Part shown: piece by piece, positions 8,479-16,672 of the stretch
Layout: every line of letters begins with the position of its first letter
Numbering within the stretch: the first letter of the stretch is position 1
Assembly (NCBI RefSeq): GCF_001424945.1
Contig: NZ_LMCW01000056.1
Location: 62,001 to 126,000, forward strand
Length of the DNA stretch: 64,000 nucleotides
Direction: 5' to 3'
DNA from: Rhizobium sp. Root1203
GTDB lineage: Bacteria; Pseudomonadota; Alphaproteobacteria; Rhizobiales; Rhizobiaceae
Notes under the pieces: model-generated
The model's input: only the letters and a program-made list of their open reading frames with translations
What the model was told of the DNA's origin: nothing
Databases searched by the model: none
Position numbers and translations under genes: made by a program

Positions 8479-9258
8479 ATGACAATGAGTGAGACGAACA
8501 CCATCGGTGCGCAAGGCGGGGTATCGATCCGCGATCTCTCTAAGTCCTTCAGTATCAACGGTCGATCCGTCGATGTCCTGCGGGGCGTCAATTTCGACGT
8601 CCGCTCAGGCGAATGCCTGGCGATCGTTGGGGCTAGCGGTTCGGGGAAGACGACCCTCCTTCGGGTTCTCGCCGGCCTGGAGGCGGCGGACCGCGGGAGC
8701 GTCTTGGTCGACGGTCGCCCAATCGCCGGTGTGGGGCCGGAGAGGGCGGTCATCTTTCAGGAGCCACGGCTTCTCCCCTGGCTGAGTGTTCTGGAAAATG
8801 TCGCCTTCGGACTGGAGGTTCGCGGTATCGCGCGCAAAAAGGCCCAGGAGAGAGCCGCGCGATACGTTGCGCTCGTTGGTCTCAAGGACTTTACCGACGC
8901 CTATCCGAAGCAACTCTCCGGGGGGATGGCTCAGCGGGTCGGAATTGCCCGGGCGCTGACAATCCAACCGGAGATCCTGCTGCTGGACGAACCGTTTGGT
9001 GCGCTCGATGCCATGACCAAAATCACCATGCAGGAGGAGCTGACCCGTATCTGGCACGAGGAGAACGTGACGATGGTTGTCGTTACGCATGACCTCGAGG
9101 AAGCGATCTATCTTGCCGATCGGGTATTGATATTGCCGGTGAGCCGGACGGACAGGATGCGCACGATCGACATCGACCTTCCTCGGCCTCGCGACAGAAG
9201 CGAAGAACGCTTCGTGCGGTATCGGCAAGAGCTGCTTCGTGAGTTTGGGCTCCACTGA
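8479..9258 (+). CDS. Sulfonate-type ABC transporter ATP-binding protein (SsuB-like)
   Basis: 259-residue ATPase with Walker A GASGSGKTT, signature LSGGMAQRVGIARAL and Walker B ILLLDEPFGALD followed by the VVVTHDLEEA switch region. It energises the SsuC-like permease encoded upstream. The start is either the ATG at 8479 or the ATG at 8485; both lie just after the binding-protein stop, so translation is probably coupled. A hairpin starts at the stop codon and probably ends the operon. Confidence 0.92.
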   Translation: MTMSETNTIGAQGGVSIRDLSKSFSINGRSVDVLRGVNFDVRSGECLAIVGASGSGKTTLLRVLAGLEAADRGSVLVDGRPIAGVGPERAVIFQEPRLLPWLSVLENVAFGLEVRGIARKKAQERAARYVALVGLKDFTDAYPKQLSGGMAQRVGIARALTIQPEILLLDEPFGALDAMTKITMQEELTRIWHEENVTMVVVTHDLEEAIYLADRVLILPVSRTDRMRTIDIDLPRPRDRSEERFVRYRQELLREFGLH

Positions 9259-9278
9259 GAGCGGTTCCCGCTCTTCTT
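9258..9278 (+). terminator. Probable rho-independent terminator of the monooxygenase operon
   Basis: AGAGCGG (9258-9264) pairs with CCGCTCT (9268-9274) across a tight TTC loop, followed by TCTT. The stem starts at the last base of the ATPase stop codon. The U-tract is short, so termination may be partial. Confidence 0.45.
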
Positions 9279-9431
9279 GGCTCACATCAGTATTCATCCG
9301 CTTCGCGACCGCTGTTCTCCTGGCTTTAAATTGGCGCTCCCTTCTCAATCCGGGCTCTTTCAAATAACGTGACAGCACCGTATAGTGACTTCGCTGCAGT
9401 TATTCTTTCTTGCTCGCAAGGAGAGGCGACA

Positions 9432-9623
9432 ATGGCAAAATCCAACTATGACTTGCTCAAAGACGCGCAGATATTCGATGACGGCGCAGGGCTGACGGAC
9501 GAGCAAAAGAAACAAGTCGAAGACCTGACCAAGGAAGAGGTTCAGGCCCTGATCGATATCAAGAAAAAGCTCACGAAATTCACCTGGCCTATTCAAACAG
9601 TCATCCTTCCGCGGATGTTATAG
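9432..9623 (+). CDS. Small protein resembling the aroma-sacti cluster domain family
   Basis: 63 residues. The pattern YDLLKDAQIFDDGAGLTDEQ, then KKQVEDLTKEEVQALI and a conserved DIKKKL, matches my memory of short proteins named aroma-sacti cluster domain proteins, which were first noted near putative sactipeptide loci. No radical SAM enzyme is present here, so a peptide-precursor role is not supported by context. AGGAGAGG lies 6 bases before the ATG at 9432, a strong ribosome site. The C-terminal tail FTWPIQTVILPRML is aromatic and hydrophobic. It sits 39 bp before a cyclase-ATPase gene on the same strand, so the two may be cotranscribed. Confidence 0.6.
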   Translation: MAKSNYDLLKDAQIFDDGAGLTDEQKKQVEDLTKEEVQALIDIKKKLTKFTWPIQTVILPRML

Positions 9624-9662
9624 GCGGCACGTCGGCCGCAACCAACAGCATGATCGAAGAAA

Positions 9663-12317
9663 ATGGGAGCTCTGCCTCGCAGATTTGACCATTCCGCGCC
9701 CCAGTGGGCCACCCTTATGTTCACGGACATAGAGGGGTCGACCTTGCTTGTGCAAAATCATACGGATGTATTCTTCGCGGTTGTGGACCGTCACTTTGAG
9801 ATTCTCCGGCAAGAAACGCTGGCCAACGGAGGAGCCGTGGTCGTCGCGCATTCCGACGCACTCTTCGCCTCCTTCGACAAAGCCGGAGACGCCTTTCGCG
9901 CCGCTGTTGCCGTTCAGCGGTCGCTCGCCCAGGAAAAATGGCCGGATGACATCGTCCTGAAGGTCAGGATTGGCCTGCATACGGGCGAGGTGTATCCGGT
10001 TGCCGATGCAGGCATCGGATATGTTGGCATAGACGTGCATCGCGCTGCCCGCATCTCGGAAGCCGCCAATGGAGGCCAGATCCTGATCTCCAGCGCAACG
10101 ATGGCAGAGCTGGACAAGGACAAAGTTGACGCCGGCACGAACTTTCGTTTCCTGGGCAGTCATCGGCTGAAGGATCTTTCGTTTCCGGAGCACCTCTACG
10201 AAGTCCGCGTGTCAGGTCTCGATCGAGATTTTCCACCGATAAAATCGATAGACAACCACCCCACCAATCTGCCGAAGGCGACCAACGCCTTCGTGGGCCG
10301 ACAGAGTGACTTGTCCGCGATCTCGGAACTGTTGATGCGCGATAATAAACGGCTGGTAACGCTGGCAGGGCCTGGCGGCGCCGGCAAGACGCGGCTGGCA
10401 ATCGAGGCGGCGCGAGCGCTGGTTCCCTTCTACGGTGACGGTGTCTTCCTCGTGGCCCTCGGCGCGGTTGCCAAACCAAATCTCGTCCTTCCGGTAATCG
10501 CGCAGACACTCGGCGTGCCGGAATACAGGGGACGTACGGTTCTGGAAGGACTGACGCATTTCATGGCCACGCGGCAGCTTCTGCTTGTCGTCGACAACTT
10601 CGAGCACCTCATCGAGGCGGCGCTCGATGTACAGATGTTGCAGGAGCGCTGTCCCAAACTGGCTCTGCTGGTCACCACGCGCGAGCCGCTTCGACTACCC
10701 GAAGAGGTTGTCTACTCCGTTGGGCCCCTTGATCTGCCAGAATCGCCACTGGAGGCTGTCCAGTGTGATTCCGTGCGATTGTTCGCGGACAGAGCGAGAA
10801 TAGTTACCCGCGATTTTGTTCTCGACGAACGAACGACCGCCCTGGTCACCAACATCTGCAGGCGGCTGGACGGGCTGCCTCTGGCAATTGAACTGGCTGC
10901 TTCCAGGCTGCGAATACTGAGCCTGCCGGAGCTGTCAGATCGGCTCGAGGAGAGCCTGTCGATGATTGGAAAGGCCCGCTACGGCACTGACCTCAGATAT
11001 TCCACATTGGATGAAGCTATCTCCTGGAGCTATCGGCTGCTGAATTCAGAAGAGCAGGATTGCCTCGCGAGAATGTCGGTCTTCAGGGGTGGTTTCAATC
11101 TGTCGGCAATCGAATGCCTGTGTGGCGCGCGGATGCCGTCTGGGGTGCCGTTGGTCGAAATTCTGATGTCGCTCTGCGAGAAGAGCCTGCTCATGACAAA
11201 TACCGCAGGCGGAAGCTCCAGATTTACGATGCTTGAGACAATCCGTCAGTTCAGCATGGCCAAGCTTGAGGCTTCCGGAGATGCCCATGCATGCAAGGCC
11301 CTCCATGCCGACTACTATTTGCAGTTGGTGGAGAACCTGTCTCCGGGATTGGTGGGATCCGGTCAGCGGCGGCAGGTCAGTGAACTGCAGACCGAAATGG
11401 ATAACGTCAGGGCGGCGCTAGGCTGGAGCATGGAGCAAGCGGACTTCGACCGCATCAGTCGCTATTTGCAAGCGTTGCTATGGTACCTGATCCCCAGGGC
11501 GCAATTCACCGAGGGGCTGCTGTGGACGGACCGAGCATTGACGATCGCCTCGGAGGTCAAGGCAACCCGAGAGGTCGCCGTGCTGAACGACGTCACTGGA
11601 TGGCTGAAACTGATTTCCGGCGACTACGCCGGGGGACTGCCGCATTTCAAGGCTGCGCACGACATTTTCAAGGCATTGGGTTGCGGCCGGGAGGTGGCGG
11701 CGACGATGATTACCTTGGGTGCGACAACCGCAGCGACGATAGAAGGGGACGAAGGACCGAACCTGGTCATCACAGCCCTGGAGTTGTGCCGCGAGCAGAA
11801 CGACCCGCATTCTGCCGGTATTGCTTTGATCGCCCTGGGTGAGGGCGCTCGCGGTGGCGGCGATATGGAGGCGGCAGCGCAATGCTATAGGGAGGCGCTG
11901 GTTCTGATGCGGCAATGCGACGACCAGTATTGGATGGGCGCATTGCTTCTGAACATGTGCCACGTTTCGCTTCGCAGCGACGACCTTGAAACCGCGCAGA
12001 CATACCTGCGGGAGGCAATCCGGTTGGCGAACGAATATGACTACACGATGATGATCAACCTCTATGTTGCGCTCGCAGGCGAACTGGCGTTGAAAAAGTC
12101 GAACGCTGAAGATGCGGCAAGATTGTTCGGAGCCGCGACATCGATGCTGCGCGAAGTCGGTGTTTCCTTCGAGCCGGCGGATCAGGCAGAATTCGACAAT
12201 GCGATTGCGTCGGCAAGATCGCAGCTCGGCGGCGCGCGGTATGGGGAGCTTGCCGCAGAGGGGATGTCCTGGGACAAAAACAGGGTTTTGGCCTTTGTGG
12301 CCGATGCGGCAGGATAA
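9663..12317 (+). CDS. Class III adenylate/guanylate cyclase fused to STAND-type ATPase and TPR-like repeats
   Basis: 884 residues with three parts. Residues about 15-185 form a class III nucleotide cyclase domain, opening LMFTDIEGST with the metal-binding Asp22 and continuing HTGEVYPV and GYVGIDVHRAARISE. Residues about 210-520 form a STAND/NB-ARC-like ATPase with Walker A GPGGAGKT at 236-243, a LLLVVDNFEHL Walker B and a GLPLAIELAASRL motif. The rest is helical, TPR-like. Such proteins are thought to be signalling ATPases that couple ligand sensing to cyclic nucleotide synthesis. There is no DNA-binding or membrane segment. The ribosome site is weak (GAAGAAA before the ATG). The stimulus is unknown. 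Confidence 0.88.
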   Translation: MGALPRRFDHSAPQWATLMFTDIEGSTLLVQNHTDVFFAVVDRHFEILRQETLANGGAVVVAHSDALFASFDKAGDAFRAAVAVQRSLAQEKWPDDIVLKVRIGLHTGEVYPVADAGIGYVGIDVHRAARISEAANGGQILISSATMAELDKDKVDAGTNFRFLGSHRLKDLSFPEHLYEVRVSGLDRDFPPIKSIDNHPTNLPKATNAFVGRQSDLSAISELLMRDNKRLVTLAGPGGAGKTRLAIEAARALVPFYGDGVFLVALGAVAKPNLVLPVIAQTLGVPEYRGRTVLEGLTHFMATRQLLLVVDNFEHLIEAALDVQMLQERCPKLALLVTTREPLRLPEEVVYSVGPLDLPESPLEAVQCDSVRLFADRARIVTRDFVLDERTTALVTNICRRLDGLPLAIELAASRLRILSLPELSDRLEESLSMIGKARYGTDLRYSTLDEAISWSYRLLNSEEQDCLARMSVFRGGFNLSAIECLCGARMPSGVPLVEILMSLCEKSLLMTNTAGGSSRFTMLETIRQFSMAKLEASGDAHACKALHADYYLQLVENLSPGLVGSGQRRQVSELQTEMDNVRAALGWSMEQADFDRISRYLQALLWYLIPRAQFTEGLLWTDRALTIASEVKATREVAVLNDVTGWLKLISGDYAGGLPHFKAAHDIFKALGCGREVAATMITLGATTAATIEGDEGPNLVITALELCREQNDPHSAGIALIALGEGARGGGDMEAAAQCYREALVLMRQCDDQYWMGALLLNMCHVSLRSDDLETAQTYLREAIRLANEYDYTMMINLYVALAGELALKKSNAEDAARLFGAATSMLREVGVSFEPADQAEFDNAIASARSQLGGARYGELAAEGMSWDKNRVLAFVADAAG

Positions 12318-12479
12318 GGCTGACGCGCCCTGTACGCCTCTGAGGCGTCGCCTGCCCCTGCCATGGCGACCGCCGGCGTAGGCCAATTTTCCTGTTTAAA
12401 TCCACAAATTAGATAAGGATTGTCTCCTGTTTTGTGGGCGCTCTGCTAGATTCCCGTCGTTGATGAGGAAATCAAACGC

Positions 12480-13403
12480 ATGCTCGACAAGACTTCGCAG
12501 GTCGCCTTGACCGTTGTGCCGGCACGCCCGACAGAATGGCCAACCGTTATTCTTGCCCTGGTCATCCATGGCGGATTCCTGGCTCTTACCTGGTGGTGGC
12601 AATCATTGCCACTGTTCGTCCTTTGCATTCTGGGCGGGTGGCTGATCGCGTGGCATGGATCTCTCCAGCACGAAGTGATGCACAATCACCCGACCGGCAA
12701 TCGGCGCATCAACGACGCCTTCGGATCCATTCCGCTGTCGCTCTGGTTGCCCTATCAGATCTACAAGACAAGCCATCTTGAACATCATCGTGACGAATTC
12801 CTCACGGATCCGATCGAGGATCCGGAATCCTCGTACTTCACCAAGGCTGCCTGGGAACGGCTCGGCGGTTTCGGTCGCCTTCTGGCGCGATGGAATTCGA
12901 CGCTGCTTGGCCGCCTCATCATCGGTCCCGCGGTGATGATTTTCAGCTTTCTGGCGCAGGAGCGCCGAATGCTCGCGTCGAACGAGCCGCGGCGGCGGCG
13001 GATATGGGCCTTGCACGGCGCCTGCGTTCTGGCCGTTCTTGCTTGGGTCACGATCATCTGCGGTATGCCGCTCTGGCTCTACCTCTTCGGTTTTGTCTAT
13101 GTCGGTGCGGCAATGACGCGCTTACGGTCCTTTGCCGAACATAGATACGCCGAGAGCCATGAGGAACGCACGGCGATCGTTGAAAACAGCCCGCTCTTCG
13201 GCCTGCTTTTTCTCTACAACAACCTGCACGTCCTCCATCATCGCAAGCCCGGCATATCCTGGTATCGCCTGCCATCGGTCTACCGCCAACAACGCGAGAC
13301 GCTGGTGCGTTCGAATGGGGGATTGGTCTATGATGGGTATTGGGACATTGCCCGCCGCTTCCTGTTGAAGCCGCACGACAATCCAACCCATCCCCACCAC
13401 TGA
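12480..13403 (+). CDS. Membrane fatty acid desaturase
   Basis: 307 residues with membrane segments and the three histidine clusters of the membrane di-iron desaturase/hydroxylase superfamily: HGSLQHEVMH (residues about 58-67), HLEHHRDE, and HVLHHRKP near residue 250. These bind the two irons that activate oxygen for C-H oxidation of lipid acyl chains. The end is polar. GAGGAAA precedes the ATG at 12480. It could act on membrane phospholipids or on a lipid such as a carotenoid; the family does not settle this. The neighbours do not suggest a pathway. Confidence 0.88.
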   Translation: MLDKTSQVALTVVPARPTEWPTVILALVIHGGFLALTWWWQSLPLFVLCILGGWLIAWHGSLQHEVMHNHPTGNRRINDAFGSIPLSLWLPYQIYKTSHLEHHRDEFLTDPIEDPESSYFTKAAWERLGGFGRLLARWNSTLLGRLIIGPAVMIFSFLAQERRMLASNEPRRRRIWALHGACVLAVLAWVTIICGMPLWLYLFGFVYVGAAMTRLRSFAEHRYAESHEERTAIVENSPLFGLLFLYNNLHVLHHRKPGISWYRLPSVYRQQRETLVRSNGGLVYDGYWDIARRFLLKPHDNPTHPHH

Positions 13404-13477
13404 GGATCCGCCGGCGTCGCTGCACTCGCCCGTTGTTGTCGCTGTAGCCCCTGTTCTGCCACATGAAAGAGTCTTAG

Positions 13478-14287
13478 ATGCGTCTCGCGAGCCTTGCCAT
13501 GTACGTCAGTCCGCCCCCGCTCGCGGCTGCGACGATCTCGCTTTGGGACTTCTTGCGCGACGTCTTGCGGGAAGAGGGGCTTGTCGACGTTCCAGAAGCT
13601 TTGGACGAAGACCTGCGCTACGACGCTGCCTGGACGGATCCGGATCTTCTGCTCGCCCAGACCTGCGGCTATCCCTATGTGAAGCATCTGCGAACCAAGG
13701 TTCGGCTGGTTGCAACGCCTGTCTATTCGCACCCAGGCTGCGACGGGCCGGACAAATGCAGCTTCATCATCGTGCGCAAGGTGTCGCAAGCCCGATCGTT
13801 GGATGATTTGCGCGGGGTGAAGGCAGCCATCAACGAGCCGGGCAGCAACTCCGGGGCCAACCTTTTCCGCGCGAAGATTGCACCAATTGCCGGAGGCGCC
13901 CGCTTCTTTTCCTCGGTGGTCGAAACCGGCGGTCACGGAGGCAGCATCGATGCGGTGTCGACCGGCGTGGCCGATGTTGCAGCGATCGACTGCGTCACCT
14001 ATGGCAACACGCTGCGCTTCGACCCCGCGCGGCTCTCGGGCGTTCGCGTGCTTGCCGAAACCGCGAAAGGCCCCGGACTGCCTTTCATCACACGGGGAAG
14101 CGCGTCTGACGACGAGGTCGCCGCGCTGCGGCGGGCGCTTGACAAGGCGATTGCCGAGCCGCGACTTGAGGCGGTGCGTGACACCTTGTCCCTCCGGGGT
14201 TTTGCGGCGCTCACTGACGCCGACTACGAGCCTCTGGCAGAGCTGGAGCGGGAGGCGCATCGCCTACACTATCCTGTCGTCGCCTGA
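13478..14287 (+). CDS. PhnD-like phosphate/phosphonate-binding-type protein without a leader
   Basis: 269 residues resembling the periplasmic binding fold of phosphate/phosphite/phosphonate transporters (PhnD). Segments typical of the orphan branch include LLAQTCGYPYVKHL, VRLVATPVYSHPGC, SLDDLRGVKAAINEPGSNSG and GGHGGSIDAVSTGVADVAAI. No signal peptide is visible: the N-terminus MRLASLAMYVSPPPLAA leads straight into the fold. No permease or ATPase gene is adjacent, so it is an orphan and may be cytoplasmic or act as an enzyme or sensor. It starts 74 bp after the desaturase gene, on the same strand. Confidence 0.8.
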   Translation: MRLASLAMYVSPPPLAAATISLWDFLRDVLREEGLVDVPEALDEDLRYDAAWTDPDLLLAQTCGYPYVKHLRTKVRLVATPVYSHPGCDGPDKCSFIIVRKVSQARSLDDLRGVKAAINEPGSNSGANLFRAKIAPIAGGARFFSSVVETGGHGGSIDAVSTGVADVAAIDCVTYGNTLRFDPARLSGVRVLAETAKGPGLPFITRGSASDDEVAALRRALDKAIAEPRLEAVRDTLSLRGFAALTDADYEPLAELEREAHRLHYPVVA

Positions 14288-14368
14288 GAGTTCGCCAGCA
14301 GTGGTCATATCGTCATTCTGAAGGCTCCGGGACTTCCTTCTCCAAATGAGTTTTTCTGCCCGGCGAGA

Positions 14369-16537
14369 TCAGTCGACCTTTGTGGCTCGTCCCTGCATCA
14401 AGAGGGGTATCTGCCCCGCCGGCACAGGTCTGCTGAACAGGTATCCCTGGACTGCGAAACAGCCGGCGACCGACAGGAAATGCGCCTGTTCCTCCGTCTC
14501 GACGCCCTCTGCGATCACATCGAGTTCCAGCGTGCGTGCCAGGGAAATGATCGCCGAGGTGATTGCCATGTCGTCGGCATCGCCTGGAATATCCGTGATA
14601 AAGGAACGGTCGATCTTCAGTCGCGACAGCGGAAAGCTCTTGAGCGTGCTCAGGTTCGAGTAGCCCGTTCCGAAATCGTCGATGGCAAGGCTCACGCCGA
14701 GATCGTTCAGCTCGTTCATTTTCGCGACTGCGCCATGGACGTCCCGCATCAGAAGGCTTTCGGTGACTTCGATCTCAAGCCACCTGGGTTCGAGCCCGCT
14801 TTCGGCGAGAGCGGCGGCTACCTGCCGCGTCATGCCCGATTCCTGGAACTGCCGCGCCGACATGTTGACGCCGATCGTCACAGCAGGAAGGCCCATCGCC
14901 TGCCATTCCTCCGCCTGTTGGCACGCCTTTCGCAAGACAGCGTCGCCGATCGGAACGATGAGACCCGACTCTTCTGCGAGCGGGATGAAGTCTGCGGGGA
15001 ACAGCAGCCCGTCCGTGGGATGGTTCCAGCGCACCAGCGCCTCCAAACCGATAACCTCGCCCGTTTGCATGTCCTTCTGGGGCTGGAAGTGCAGGACGAA
15101 CTCGTCCAGCTCCACCGCCCTTCGCAGCTCCTCGGTTCTGCCAAGCTTCAGCCGGGCGTTCTCGGCCATGGCGGGCTCGAAAGTCCTGATTCCGTTGCGT
15201 CCGCTCTCCTTGACGCAGTACATCGCCATATCCGCATTAACGAACAATTCGGCGGCGGTTTTCCCGTGTGCGAGGAAGCGCGCCATGCCCATGCTGCAGG
15301 TAAGCTGCATCGCCATTCCGGCCAGTGTGAGCGGTTGCCCGATGGCGTTGCGGATGCGCGTCAGTCGTGGAAGGAAATCCTCGTCGGTCTGCTGCAAGGC
15401 GATGATGAATTCATCGCCGCCGACGCGGGAAACAAGACCGCCCTGTCCGACCGCCTCGGAGATCCGGTTGGCGACGACCTGGAGGAGCGTGTCGCCGACC
15501 GCGTGTCCCAAGCTGTCGTTGACGAGCTTGAAGTTATCGAGGTCCAGGAAGACGACCGCAACCTCGCTTGCAGATTCGATCGCGAGCTCCAGGATGCCGG
15601 CAAGCTTCCGGTCAAGCAGCGTTCGGTTCGGCAGCCCGGTCAGCGCATCGTGCTCGGCCAGGAAGGCGATCCGTTCGGCGTCGTGGTGGCGGTCGATTGC
15701 GATGCCAATCGTCTGTGCCACTCCCACAAGGAATTCGGAAAGACTTGCGTCCTGACCGAGCGATCCGTGGATCGCCAACAACCCGTGCTGCTCACCTTCG
15801 CCGGATGGAATTGCGAAGCAGCGCCACAATGCGGGGATGCCGACGATGTCCGATGGCAAAACGGACGCTGCGCGTGTGGTGGGCGATGCTGCCGCGAGAT
15901 GTAGCGCCTCGCCGCCCCGGCGGTGCAGCAGGATGGCGGCGGCGGCGCCCTGGATGACCTCTTCGAGGAGGTCGGCAACCTCCTTCAGAAATGGGCTGAG
16001 ATTTGCGCCCCGCGCCAGCGTTTGCAGGAGCCGCGCCTGCGCCTTCATCAGGAGTTCTGCCCGCTTTCGTGCGGAGATATCCCGCGATGCGCCCACCACG
16101 CCCATGACCTTGCCCGTCTTGTCCTTGAGCGGAACGCGCGACATCATGAGCCAGCGATTGCCTTTCAGACTGAGCTCCTCGACGCCAAGGTCCGGTTCGC
16201 CGCTATCCATAACGCGGCGTTCGATGGCAGCTATCTCCTCGGCCGCCTTGGACGGATGGAGGTCGAAGTCGGTCAGGCCGATGAGTTCCTGAACGCTGTC
16301 CAGTCCGTTGTTCGAGACAACCGCAGCGTTGGCGAACAGAAACCGACCGTCGAGATCCTTTGCGTAGATGTAATCCGGCACATGGTTGATCATGGCCTCC
16401 AGCCAATCGTAGCGATCGGCGAGGCCCGGCTCATGGGACCGCAGGAGGTCCCCCGCCCGACGCAGTCGCGAAGTCAGGTCGTCTGCCTCCGGAAGTGCCG
16501 GTGCTTTGTCGTCCGCTTCAACTGCTGCCTGCTGCAT
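14369..16537 (-). CDS. PAS-GAF-like-GGDEF-EAL cyclic-di-GMP turnover protein
   Basis: 722 residues. The N-terminal part is a PAS sensor (WLEAMINHVPDYIYAKDLDG to the VGASRDIS region), followed by a GAF-like segment, a GGDEF domain and an EAL domain. The GGDEF motif is intact (RVGGDEF, residues about 373-377), and the EAL signature is intact (LEALVRWNHP, about residue 498) with DDFGTGYSNL and VIAEGVETEEQ, so both synthesis and hydrolysis of cyclic-di-GMP are possible. I see no RxxD inhibitory site before GGDEF. It has no membrane segment. I chose the ATG at 16537, with GAGGGA 5 bases upstream, over the TTG at 16564. It may influence EPS output from the nearby locus; that is inference. Confidence 0.93.
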   Translation of the reverse strand: MQQAAVEADDKAPALPEADDLTSRLRRAGDLLRSHEPGLADRYDWLEAMINHVPDYIYAKDLDGRFLFANAAVVSNNGLDSVQELIGLTDFDLHPSKAAEEIAAIERRVMDSGEPDLGVEELSLKGNRWLMMSRVPLKDKTGKVMGVVGASRDISARKRAELLMKAQARLLQTLARGANLSPFLKEVADLLEEVIQGAAAAILLHRRGGEALHLAAASPTTRAASVLPSDIVGIPALWRCFAIPSGEGEQHGLLAIHGSLGQDASLSEFLVGVAQTIGIAIDRHHDAERIAFLAEHDALTGLPNRTLLDRKLAGILELAIESASEVAVVFLDLDNFKLVNDSLGHAVGDTLLQVVANRISEAVGQGGLVSRVGGDEFIIALQQTDEDFLPRLTRIRNAIGQPLTLAGMAMQLTCSMGMARFLAHGKTAAELFVNADMAMYCVKESGRNGIRTFEPAMAENARLKLGRTEELRRAVELDEFVLHFQPQKDMQTGEVIGLEALVRWNHPTDGLLFPADFIPLAEESGLIVPIGDAVLRKACQQAEEWQAMGLPAVTIGVNMSARQFQESGMTRQVAAALAESGLEPRWLEIEVTESLLMRDVHGAVAKMNELNDLGVSLAIDDFGTGYSNLSTLKSFPLSRLKIDRSFITDIPGDADDMAITSAIISLARTLELDVIAEGVETEEQAHFLSVAGCFAVQGYLFSRPVPAGQIPLLMQGRATKVD

Positions 16538-16672
16538 AGGTCCCTCGCCGTCCCGCGGTGCCAAGGTGTGACCAAACCCTTATGTATCTGTGAACAAGGG
16601 CACCTTCGAATCCGTCGCGAGCGATCTCTCTCCAACTACAGTAAACCGCTGGTTACGGAACGGTGGGAGGTG

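Noticed and set aside
12334..12348. ACGCCT/AGGCGT hairpin after the cyclase gene as terminator
   Set aside because: Only six base pairs with a three-base loop and no T-run; chance occurrence is likely in GC-rich DNA.
14480..15904. 474-codon frame on the plus strand opposite the GGDEF/EAL gene
   Set aside because: It is antisense to conserved catalytic motifs and its residues (many Arg, His, Gln) have no family character.
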